A stretch of DNA of 43,508 bases from Candidatus Rokuibacteriota bacterium (lineage in GTDB: Bacteria; Methylomirabilota; Methylomirabilia; Rokubacteriales; CSP1-6): positions 1-43,508 of the forward strand of contig JACQWB010000185.1 in the NCBI GenBank assembly GCA_016209385.1. The letters are read 5' to 3'. The notes under the pieces are model-generated. The model was given only the letters and a program-made list of their open reading frames with translations, was not told where the DNA came from and searched no databases. The position numbers were made by a program, and so were the translations under genes. Shown piece after piece: positions 23,937 through 30,494 of the stretch; position 1 is the first letter of the stretch; the number at the start of each line of letters is the position of its first letter.

Positions 23937-25118
23937 TCACGAACGCTGGTCGCTCTCAGCGCGAAGGCGCCTGACCAGGGGCAGGCACGCGAGCCCCAGG
24001 CACGCGAGGGCCACGTACACGATCCCGGGCGCGAACCACGACAGGAGCGTCGTCGTGACCACCGGGCCCAGGAACGCCGCCCCGATGCGCGAGGAGTTGA
24101 CGAACCCGATTGCTTGGCCGTCCGCGCGCTGGGCGATGCGCGCCACCGCAAGCGGGAAGATCAAGGCGACGGAAAGCACCTGGAGGAACCGGAGGCCGCC
24201 GAAGAGCCACGCGTTCGGGGCGGTGGCCAGCAGACCCAGGAGAACCGAGGATGCCGTCAGCGAGGACATGATCACCGTACGCTCTCCCAGGAGATCCGCC
24301 AGCCGGGGCGCCGCGACCGACCCGAGTGCCGCGGCGGCGCCGGAGGCGAAGATGAGGAGGCCGCCGACCTCGAGCGTGGCGGCCGGCGCCACCCCGAGGG
24401 GCGGGAGGATCTGGGGAAGCACGGCCGTGAGGAAAAAGATCTGGGTGGAGCCGGCCAGCACCAGCAGGCACACCACCCCGACCTCGCGCCACGCCGCGCG
24501 TCCCGGCACGGGCTCGACGGGCGGCGGGGCGTCGGGCAGCGGGACACCCCAGCGGACTAATCCCGAGCACCCCCACAGGATGGCACCGCCAAGAAGGAAC
24601 GAGGCCGTGAAACCGAGGCGCGCCGCGGCGATCGCGCCCGCGAGCGGACCGAGCACCTGTCCGACGGTCATGGCCGACTGGATCGCCGAGACCTGTCGTC
24701 GCACGTCCTCGCCCCGGGAGCGCCCGGCGATGATGAAGGCGAAGGTGGACGCCGCGCCCATGATCCCGAGGAGGAGCCGGGCCAGGAAAAGCTCGGGAAG
24801 CGTCCGGGCCAGCGCCATCAGGAAGAAGCCAACCCCCTGGAGGAGCTCGACCACGACGTAGAAGGTTTTCGGGTTGCCGTAGCCCGCCAGCCGTCCCCAG
24901 ACCGGCGCCGTGACCACCGTCGTGAGCGGCGAGATGCCCAGGATCCAGCCCGTCCACCGCAGCGTCGCGATCGGATCCCCCGGACCGAGGCGCTGGATGT
25001 AGAATGGCAGGCTCACGTAGACGAAGGACCACGCGAAGGCGCCGAAGAACATCGCGACCGGAAGGACGACGACGCTGCGGGCGCGGGACGAGGCGGCGAT
25101 CACGCGAGCCGTCGCCAC
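23937..25118 (-). CDS. Major facilitator superfamily transporter
   Basis: A 393-residue polytopic membrane protein with about 12 hydrophobic helices. The MFS loop motif between helices 2 and 3 reads A-P-V-W-G-R-L-A-G-Y-G-N-P-K, and helix 5 has the antiporter-like VGQVLGPLAGAIAAARLG, which suggests a drug- or metabolite-efflux type. The substrate is unknown. GTG at 25118 is taken as the start because the first helix (VVLPVAMFFGAFAWSFVYV) begins near residue 17. It lies 16 bases after the probable selenoprotein gene and is likely in its operon. Confidence 0.88.
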   Translation of the reverse strand: MATARVIAASSRARSVVVLPVAMFFGAFAWSFVYVSLPFYIQRLGPGDPIATLRWTGWILGISPLTTVVTAPVWGRLAGYGNPKTFYVVVELLQGVGFFLMALARTLPELFLARLLLGIMGAASTFAFIIAGRSRGEDVRRQVSAIQSAMTVGQVLGPLAGAIAAARLGFTASFLLGGAILWGCSGLVRWGVPLPDAPPPVEPVPGRAAWREVGVVCLLVLAGSTQIFFLTAVLPQILPPLGVAPAATLEVGGLLIFASGAAAALGSVAAPRLADLLGERTVIMSSLTASSVLLGLLATAPNAWLFGGLRFLQVLSVALIFPLAVARIAQRADGQAIGFVNSSRIGAAFLGPVVTTTLLSWFAPGIVYVALACLGLACLPLVRRLRAESDQRS

Positions 25119-25134
25119 GGATCTGGACGTGAGA

Positions 25135-25704
25135 CTACCGGGGGAGCGCGGGCGAGGACATGCCGGGGACGACGCAGAAGCCCTGGGCCTCGATCCCCAG
25201 CGCCACGTTGAACTTGCTCCTGAAGTTCTCCAGGGCGACCGCGGCGGCCAGCTCCACGACCTGTGCTTCGGAAAAGTGCGCCCGCGCCCGGGCGAACAGC
25301 TCGTCGCTGACCCGCTCGCCGGTGAGCGTCATCTTCTCGGCAAACTCCAGCGCCACCCGCTCCGTCTCGTCGAAGCGCCGGCTCTCCCTGAACCGGGCCA
25401 CGTCCTGGATCTTCTCGATCGACACGCCGTATCGCATCCCCCGGGATGCGTTGATATCGATTCAGAAGGGGCAGCCGTTCAGGAGCGCCACCCGGAGGTA
25501 CACCAGGCTGCGGAGCTGGGGGTCCAGGAGTCCCGACCGCTCCAGCGCGGCGGACAGCTGCCTCGCCGCCTGGAGAATGGGCGGGCAGTGGGCGTAGACC
25601 TTGGTGGTGTTGAGGAGTGTACCGACCGCCTCGCGCTCCTTCGCGAAGATCTCCTGGAGAACAGGGTCACCACCGTCGGTCTCGATCTCTCTTACCCTCG
25701 GCAT
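25135..25704 (-). CDS. Probable selenoprotein: AhpD/carboxymuconolactone-decarboxylase family, CPFU motif
   Basis: Read through an in-frame TGA at 25464-25462, this gives 189 residues of a complete AhpD-like (CMD family) protein. The TGA falls exactly at the second redox position of the family CxxC: L-L-N-G-C-P-F-[TGA]-I-D-I-N, i.e. Cys78-Pro-Phe-Sec81, where relatives have Cys. Frame is kept on both sides, and downstream sequence (ALEFAEKMTLTGERVSDE and AAAVALENFRSKFNVALGIE) is conserved family sequence. A hairpin fitting a bacterial SECIS follows the TGA. A strong ribosome-binding site (gagggggag) precedes the ATG. Expected role: thiol/selenol peroxidase-type reduction. Naive calling would report two genes (25462-25704 and 25135-25437). 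A nonsense mutation is the alternative. Confidence 0.82.
25418..25461 (-). promoter_or_regulatory. SECIS-like stem-loop just after the in-frame TGA
   Basis: On the minus strand, GCATCC-CGGG-GGATGC (25449-25434) forms a 6-7 bp stem with a short G-containing apical loop. The loop begins about 18 bases after the TGA, within the spacing known for bacterial SECIS elements that bind SelB. The flanks atcga (from 25461) and tcgat (to 25418) can pair to extend the stem, with an internal loop. The bases are also coding, as usual in bacteria. Confidence 0.65.
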
Positions 25705-25740
25705 CGCTCGCTCCCCCTCATGGTTCTCGATTGCACGTTA

Positions 25741-25870
25741 TTGACTCGGGCCTCGCCTCGTGGCGGGCCTGCCTCCGGCATGGCCGACGCCCCTCGGCTC
25801 GAACCGCCACGCCTGCGGCTCCTCCGAACTCCCTCGGCTCGAAAATCTACTCGGCTCGAACTGCCATCGT
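25741..25870. repeat. Partial copies of the intergenic repeat upstream of the selenoprotein gene
   Basis: This gap holds cctcgcctcgtggcgggc, ggcatggccgac and three occurrences of ctcggctcgaa. The first part aligns with the reverse complement of the middle of the 23739-23895 element (ggcatggccgaacccgcc), and cctcgcctcgtgg...cccctcggctcgaacc is shared with 32541-32600. It appears to be a rearranged or partial member of the same repeat family. No gene is evident. Confidence 0.5.
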
Positions 25871-25871
25871 C

Positions 25872-26792
25872 TCACCGGCCGGGCCGTCCCGACCCGCGAG
25901 CGAGCCAGGTCTCCAGCGCGGGGAGGGCATCGAGCAGGACCTCGCCCACGACCTTCAGGCTCTCGGGGGAGAGCTTGTCCAGCGTGTCCTCGGGCGTGTG
26001 CCAGTAGGGCCCGTAATCGAAATCGATCACAAGCGTCGCCGGAATTCCCGCGCGCAGGAACGGGGTGTGGTCGTCCTCGACTGCCAGGGTCTCGTCGAGA
26101 AAGTGCGCCTGGTAGCCGAGCCGCCGCGCGCTCCCCCAAATAAGATCGGTCAGCCAGCGCGTGGAGGCCGATTCGCGCCGGATGTTCAAGGCCTTGTCGC
26201 CGATCATGTCCACGACCACGACGGCCTTGAGCCGGGCCAGGTCGCCGCTGCGCCGGAGCTCGGACACCATGTGGCGGGAGCCGTAGATCCCGTCGGTGGC
26301 GCTCCACTCGCGCCAGGCCTCCTCACCGTCGAAGAAAACGACCCAGTACGTGAACTCGTGGGGCGCACGCGCCAGGCTTCGGGCCAGCTCGATCAGGAGC
26401 GCCGCGCTCGAGCCACCATCGTTGGCCCCGACGAAGCGGAAGTCGGCAAAGTACTTGGTGTCGTAGTGGCCACCCAGGAGGATGGCCTCGCGCCGCCTAC
26501 CCGAGAGTTCGCCGATCACATTCACCATCCGGACCGAGCCGTCGGGGGTCTGGGCCGTGAATGCCTGCACCCGCGCCGGGATGCCCGCTCGCTTCAGCTC
26601 CCCGAGGATGTATTCACGGGCACGGGCGAGAGCAGCCGATCCCGCCGGGCGGGGCCCGAACGCCACGAGCCGCTCCACATGACTCCAGGCGGCGGCGGAG
26701 TCGAAGGCCGAGCCGCCGGTGACCACCGGGACCGACAGGCCCAGGGAGAGGACGGCCAGCAGAAGCAGCGAGCCGGGAGGCCGGAGGGACAC
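25872..26792 (-). CDS. Animal-type glutaminyl-peptide cyclotransferase-like (M28-fold) protein
   Basis: A 306-residue zinc enzyme of the M28 fold that fits glutaminyl cyclases, which turn N-terminal Gln or Glu into pyroglutamate. Residues resembling the animal QC: GGHYDTKYFADFRFVGAND (zinc Asp), VVFFDGEEAWREWS (zinc Glu and catalytic Glu), GIYGSRHMV, VVVDMIGD, VEDDHTPFLRAGIP and GPYWHTPEDTLDKLS (zinc His after Trp). An N-terminal hydrophobic segment (LLLLAVLSLGLSVPVV) indicates export. The start is GTG, 4 bases after the HAD gene stop. A general M28 aminopeptidase is the alternative, but the F-D-G-E-E-A-x-x-x-W and E-D-D-H-x-P-F-L patterns favour QC. Confidence 0.82.
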   Translation of the reverse strand: MSLRPPGSLLLLAVLSLGLSVPVVTGGSAFDSAAAWSHVERLVAFGPRPAGSAALARAREYILGELKRAGIPARVQAFTAQTPDGSVRMVNVIGELSGRRREAILLGGHYDTKYFADFRFVGANDGGSSAALLIELARSLARAPHEFTYWVVFFDGEEAWREWSATDGIYGSRHMVSELRRSGDLARLKAVVVVDMIGDKALNIRRESASTRWLTDLIWGSARRLGYQAHFLDETLAVEDDHTPFLRAGIPATLVIDFDYGPYWHTPEDTLDKLSPESLKVVGEVLLDALPALETWLARGSGRPGR

Positions 26793-26796
26793 CTCG

Positions 26797-27609
26797 TCAC
26801 TCCGGCCGGAAGTGCTCGGGACAAAGCTCGGCCAGGACCGCGGCGAGCCCCCCCGACGCCGGCGGCGGGGCCACGCGGGATGCGGCGGCGCGGACGTGGG
26901 GCGGGGAATGGGACATCGCGATGCCGACGCCCGCAGCCTGGATCATCTCGATGTCGTTCTCCTGGTCGCCTGCCGCGATCACCCGCCCGAGGGGGATGCC
27001 CAGGTGTTGGGCGAGGACCCTGAGCGCCGCGCCCTTGGACGCGCCGGCGGGAAGCAGCTCGAGGTAGTCCGGCCGGCTCAGGACCAGCCGGGCGGTCCCC
27101 AGGGCGGGGCTGAGCCTCTCCCTGAGGCGTGGAAGCTCCGCCGGGTCGCCGATGAGGAGCGCCTTGACGAAGAAACCTTCCCGGAGAAAGGTCTCGCGGT
27201 CGGCGATCTCCACGGCCTCGAGCGCCTCTTCTTCGCAGTAGGTGAGAATCGGGCGAGTCTTCTCCAGGCAGTAGATGGTATCGCCCCGGTAGAAGAGCGG
27301 ATCCACGGGCGCACCGGCAAAGACCGGGTAGAGGTCGCCGAGAAGGCCGGGCGGGAGCCAGCGGGCATAGAGCACGCCGCCGTTGCGGGGATCGCGGACC
27401 AGGGCGCCGTTGTAGAGGATCACGGGCGTGGAGATCTCGAAGCGCTCCCAGTACGGCCGCGTTGCTTGAGGCATCCGCCCCGTCGCCAGCGTCACCCTGA
27501 GCCCGCGGGCCATCGCCCGGCGGAGCCCGGTCTCGAGCGCCGGATCGATGCGCATGGCGTGGTCCAGGACGACCCCGTCCAGGTCGAGAACGAGGAGCTC
27601 GAAGGACAT
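26797..27609 (-). CDS. HAD-superfamily (Cof-type) phosphatase
   Basis: A 270-residue HAD phosphatase of the Cof/YbiV type with a C2 cap. Motif I is LLVLDLDGVVL with both Asp residues, motif II ATGR in VTLATGRMPQAT, motif III Lys in PAGASKGAALRVL, and motif IV is VIAAGDQENDIEMIQAAG. It probably dephosphorylates sugar phosphates or nucleotide-type cofactors, without a specific assignment. It is followed 4 bases later by the glutaminyl cyclase-like gene and preceded by a small membrane protein gene. Confidence 0.9.
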   Translation of the reverse strand: MSFELLVLDLDGVVLDHAMRIDPALETGLRRAMARGLRVTLATGRMPQATRPYWERFEISTPVILYNGALVRDPRNGGVLYARWLPPGLLGDLYPVFAGAPVDPLFYRGDTIYCLEKTRPILTYCEEEALEAVEIADRETFLREGFFVKALLIGDPAELPRLRERLSPALGTARLVLSRPDYLELLPAGASKGAALRVLAQHLGIPLGRVIAAGDQENDIEMIQAAGVGIAMSHSPPHVRAAASRVAPPPASGGLAAVLAELCPEHFRPE

Positions 27610-27668
27610 CGGCTACGCGTGCGAGGTCCCGGGATCGAGGAGGCGGACGGCACCGGCTTGGCCGAGCC

Positions 27669-27938
27669 TCATCCGCGTCCCGCGGCGTCGAAGCGGGCCG
27701 CGCACTCGGGGCCGCAGAAGTACCGCGTGTCCCCGCCGGCGCCGCGCGTCACGGCCCGCGAGCGCAGGACATAGGTCTGGCAGACCGGATCTTTTACCAG
27801 CTCGTCTCTCAGCGCTCGAGGCCGGGGGCGGGCACTCGCGCCGGCATGCGGCAGGCGCTGGCGGAGCGCCCACTTGAGGAGCGGCCAGAGGAGGAACGCA
27901 AAAACAAGAATCCAGCCGAGCAGGACGAGGCCGCGCAT
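27669..27938 (-). CDS. Small membrane-anchored metal-binding (PP0621-like) protein
   Basis: An 89-residue protein. One N-terminal transmembrane helix (LVLLGWILVFAFLLWPLLKWAL) is followed by a basic linker and a cysteine domain: VKDPVCQTYVL then TRYFCGPECAARFD. This D-P-V-C ... Y-F-C-x-x-x-C arrangement is typical of short TRASH/YHS-type metal-binding segments in PP0621-family proteins. The function is not known; metal or redox sensing at the membrane is plausible. It lies between the small hypothetical gene (5 bases away) and the HAD gene. Confidence 0.7.
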   Translation of the reverse strand: MRGLVLLGWILVFAFLLWPLLKWALRQRLPHAGASARPRPRALRDELVKDPVCQTYVLRSRAVTRGAGGDTRYFCGPECAARFDAAGRG

Positions 27939-27943
27939 CGAGA

Positions 27944-28180
27944 TCAGCGGTCCGCGGGACGGATCGCCAGGGCGCTGAGGAACTTCCGGTCCTGCGGGGT
28001 GAGCGTAGCTGTCGGGCTCTCGCTGTCGTCCAGCAGGAGACTCCCGGTGCCCGCGCCGCGCTTCAGGAGTTCCGCGACGAGGGCACGCGCAGCGTCGCCG
28101 GCGGCCAGCGAAACCTTGATCGCCCGGATCAGGTCGACCATCAGCGCCTGGACGTGGGGATCGCGCGACACCGGCAGCAT
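27944..28180 (-). CDS. Hypothetical protein, 78 residues
   Basis: A short, mostly helical protein: MLPVSRDPHVQALMVDLIRA then amphipathic helices and a C-terminal L-T-P-Q-D-R-K-F-L-S-A-L-A. The frame stays open further upstream, but that part is Arg/Gly-rich and unlike a real N-terminus, so ATG 28180 is preferred. No recognised domain. Its stop is 5 bases before the PP0621-like gene, so the two are probably co-transcribed. The ~160 bases before it, up to the methyltransferase remnant, hold no gene. Confidence 0.5.
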   Translation of the reverse strand: MLPVSRDPHVQALMVDLIRAIKVSLAAGDAARALVAELLKRGAGTGSLLLDDSESPTATLTPQDRKFLSALAIRPADR

Positions 28181-28339
28181 CAGTTCGAGGGTACCATACC
28201 GGCCGGAGCGTGTCCTGTCAACTTCGCCGCCCGCCCAGCGCGCTCCGCTGGCAGGATCGCGCCGCCGACGCTCACGACCCCCCTGCGAGGTGACCATGCC
28301 CAGGGTGGCGCTCCTCGCCGCTGCGCTTAAGCTCGGGGC

Positions 28340-29356
28340 TTAGCCCTTCGGCAGGGTGACCAATACTTCTTCCCCCAGCATGTCGATGACCTTGACAGCA
28401 AGCGTCCCTTCGCCACGGCCTGCCGGGATCTCGTAGCGCCCTGCCACCAGGTCGGTCTTCCGTTCCGGCACGTCTGAGAGACCGATCCGGAACACCTTGC
28501 TATCATAATCGGGGTCGATCAACACGCAGTCCACCATGGCCCGCCAGTCGTCGATTTTAGGTTTCATGAGCCCCGCCTGCTCCTGGAGGCGCTCGATGAT
28601 GCTAGGCGAGATAAAGTCCTCTATCTCGACGATCAGCGTATCGTTCTTCGGTACCGCTTTCACCCTGGCCCGGGCTGGCTGGTGCTGGAAGAACTTGCCG
28701 TACTTAGGGTCTGTCCGCAGCTCGATGACCTCGATCCGGTTCACCGCCGCCTTCCCTCTGCGCAGCCGGTTCCAGTCTTCGATCCACGCGTCCGCGGCCG
28801 GCTCCTTGCCCAGGCAGACAAGCACAATCGCCCGGTCCTCCCCCGGCCGAGCCTCCAGCTCGCGCTTGAGTTCCTCAAGATCAAGCAGCGTGAGCGGATG
28901 GTTGAAGGGAATGACTTTCACTAGCTTCTTGCCGAGCGTTCCGTCGAAGTAGCGGTCGGTCCTGGTCCGCGTCACCCCGATGTGCTCGCAGGCGAGGCTC
29001 ACCGCCTCCTCGTGCTGAATCGCCAGATCGTAATCGTTGACGCGGTACACCGCAAAAGAGAGCTGGGCTGGCCCGGGCGCCTGTTCTTCCTCCGCGGTCA
29101 CACCGGCCAGGGAGACCTGCTGCGCCGTTTGCGCTTGCTCGATCTGCTCCTGAATAATCGTCTGGAGGGGCTTGCTTGTGGTCTGGATCGCTCCTTTGTT
29201 CATGTCGCAGCCAATCCACCGTCTCCCCAGTTTCTGCGCTACTGCCGCCGTCGTGCCAGAACCAATGAAGCAATCAAGGACCAGATCGCCAGGGTTAGAA
29301 CAGCACGAGATTATCCGCCTCAAGAGGTCTTCGGGCTTTTGAGTGGGATAACATGA
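28340..29356 (-). pseudogene. Type III R-M methyltransferase (Mod), C-terminal fragment
   Basis: The frame is open from a TAA at 29357-29359 and begins C-Y-P-T-Q-K-P-E-D-L-L-R-R, the conserved block before motif I of beta-class DNA methyltransferases. Then comes motif I, LVLDCFIGSGTTAAVAQ, and W-I-G-C-D-M-N, followed by the long C-terminal region of Mod proteins. The catalytic D-P-P-Y motif, which should lie upstream in this class, is absent. Another piece of the same protein lies upstream in a different frame (29295-29492). Only a TTG at 29323 could start it, so it would not be an active enzyme. Confidence 0.8.
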
Positions 29357-29492
29357 TTACGTCATGGTTTGCTGGGTACCGATGAGCTCTAGCCTTACTG
29401 CTTCCTGCAAAGGGTGAGCGCTTCCAGCAGATGGAGTTCTGGAAATTATCTTGTCCGAACAATTCGTCCATTAGGCACTGAATGTGGTGTGC
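29295..29492 (-). pseudogene. Mod methyltransferase, internal fragment in another frame
   Basis: The frame reads A-H-H-I-Q-C then LMDELFGQDNFQNSICWKR and A-N-H-D-V-I-M-L-S-H-S. This matches the part of type III Mod proteins between the D-P-P-Y motif and the target-recognition region (typical wording L-x-D-E-x-F-G-x-x-N-F-x-N-E-I-x-W-K-R). It runs into the Y-P-T-Q-K-P block of the downstream fragment in a different frame, so a central portion has been deleted. Its N-terminal side abuts a truncated HEPN sequence near 29490. Confidence 0.7.
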
Positions 29493-29650
29493 CCTCCGAG
29501 TATCAACGTGAATTTCTCAGCGGCTTGCTGCGCGTGGAAGCTTACGAGCCGATACGATGGCATGGACCCATTGAGTATCAGATCGGCTGCCAAGAGATCC
29601 TCCTCTGCTGTCGCGAGCCACAGCTTAACCCAGTCCCACTGGATTTGCTC
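29471..29650 (-). pseudogene. Truncated HEPN-domain protein
   Basis: A 59-codon frame reading W-V-K-L-W-L-A-T-A-E-E-D-L-L-A-A-D then Y-R-L-V-S-F-H-A-Q-Q-A-A-E-K-F. This is the first helix pair of the small HEPN domains that pair with MNT nucleotidyltransferases. It starts overlapping the stop of the MNT part, with no ATG, GTG or TTG, and breaks off after A-A-E-K into the Mod fragment, losing the second half that normally carries the R-x4-6-H RNase motif. It is therefore a remnant. Confidence 0.7.
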
Positions 29651-30494
29651 AGGGGTTCTCGTAGAGCAGCACCCCTTCTTTCCAGGCCGGATAGGCGAGG
29701 CCGCCGATGACCGTCTTGGTCTCCTCGAACTCCTCCTCGCCCATCACCCAGGGTTCCGCAACGACGCCAGCGCCCTCAAATACCCGATAGAGGGCGAGCA
29801 GGTTTGCCCGCTTCTCCTCTGGCGTCATGTGGCGGAAGACCACGAGCAGGTCGAAGTCGCTGTCCGGTCGCGCATCGCCCCGGGCTCGCGACCCGAACAG
29901 GATGATCCGCCGGACGCGGCTGCCGTCCGCCTGGAGGATCAGGTCTTTTAAATCAGTCTTGCCCGGGTCGGTCAGGCCACCGATGAAACAGATATCCTCC
30001 ACCTCGGCCGGATGGAGATTGAGTTCCCTGAGCATCTGCCGGAAGAAGTCCATCTCTGGCGTGGAATCGAAGTTGTACGGATCATAGTGGAAGCCGAAGC
30101 TAGCAGGATTTTCTGTGAGCACCGTGCCGGCGCGGAGCAGGAGGCGCTCGCGGTCTTTCGGGTAGGTGATCTCGGCGGTATAGACCTCCACGCCCTCGCC
30201 CTCGGTCTTTCTGCTGAATCCTTCAGGCTTCACGAGCGCCAGCGCCCACTCGACCTTCTCCTCCCTAACCTCATAGCCCCGGGTCTGTTCGGTGATTTGT
30301 GCTGCCAGCTCCTCAAGGTGAGCCACGGGGACATCTTCGTCATCGCCGTAAAGCCGTCTCAATTCATCGTAGAGGGGCCACAGATCAAGGCGGAAGGCGG
30401 CGGCGAGGCTGACGGCGGCTTCGTAGCGGTCCATCGTGTCGGGCACAGCTTCTATTTGGATTGTCCCGCCGACCTGTTGGAGCAGCCTCCTCAC
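29649..30494 (-). CDS. Type III Res C-terminal segment fused to an MNT nucleotidyltransferase
   Basis: A 281-residue frame in two parts. Residues 1 to about 181 continue the type III helicase-nuclease Res: VRRLLQQVGGTIQIEA, LTENPASFGFHYDPYNFDS, MDFFRQMLRELNLHP and EDICFIGGLTDPGKTD. At that point Res proteins should enter their PD-(D/E)xK nuclease; instead the sequence becomes a minimal nucleotidyltransferase (about 182-281) with IILFGSRARGDARPDSDFDLLVV, including the G-S and D-x-D motifs. It is in a different frame from the upstream helicase part, which it overlaps at 30491-30494. It may be expressed as a chimera from the GTG, or be debris of the locus. Confidence 0.7.
   Translation of the reverse strand: MRRLLQQVGGTIQIEAVPDTMDRYEAAVSLAAAFRLDLWPLYDELRRLYGDDEDVPVAHLEELAAQITEQTRGYEVREEKVEWALALVKPEGFSRKTEGEGVEVYTAEITYPKDRERLLLRAGTVLTENPASFGFHYDPYNFDSTPEMDFFRQMLRELNLHPAEVEDICFIGGLTDPGKTDLKDLILQADGSRVRRIILFGSRARGDARPDSDFDLLVVFRHMTPEEKRANLLALYRVFEGAGVVAEPWVMGEEEFEETKTVIGGLAYPAWKEGVLLYENP

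Noticed and set aside
30491-30494. Programmed frameshifting or phase variation of the Res gene.
   Set aside because: No homopolymer or simple-sequence tract and no slippery heptamer is seen at the shift; locus decay or a sequencing error is simpler.
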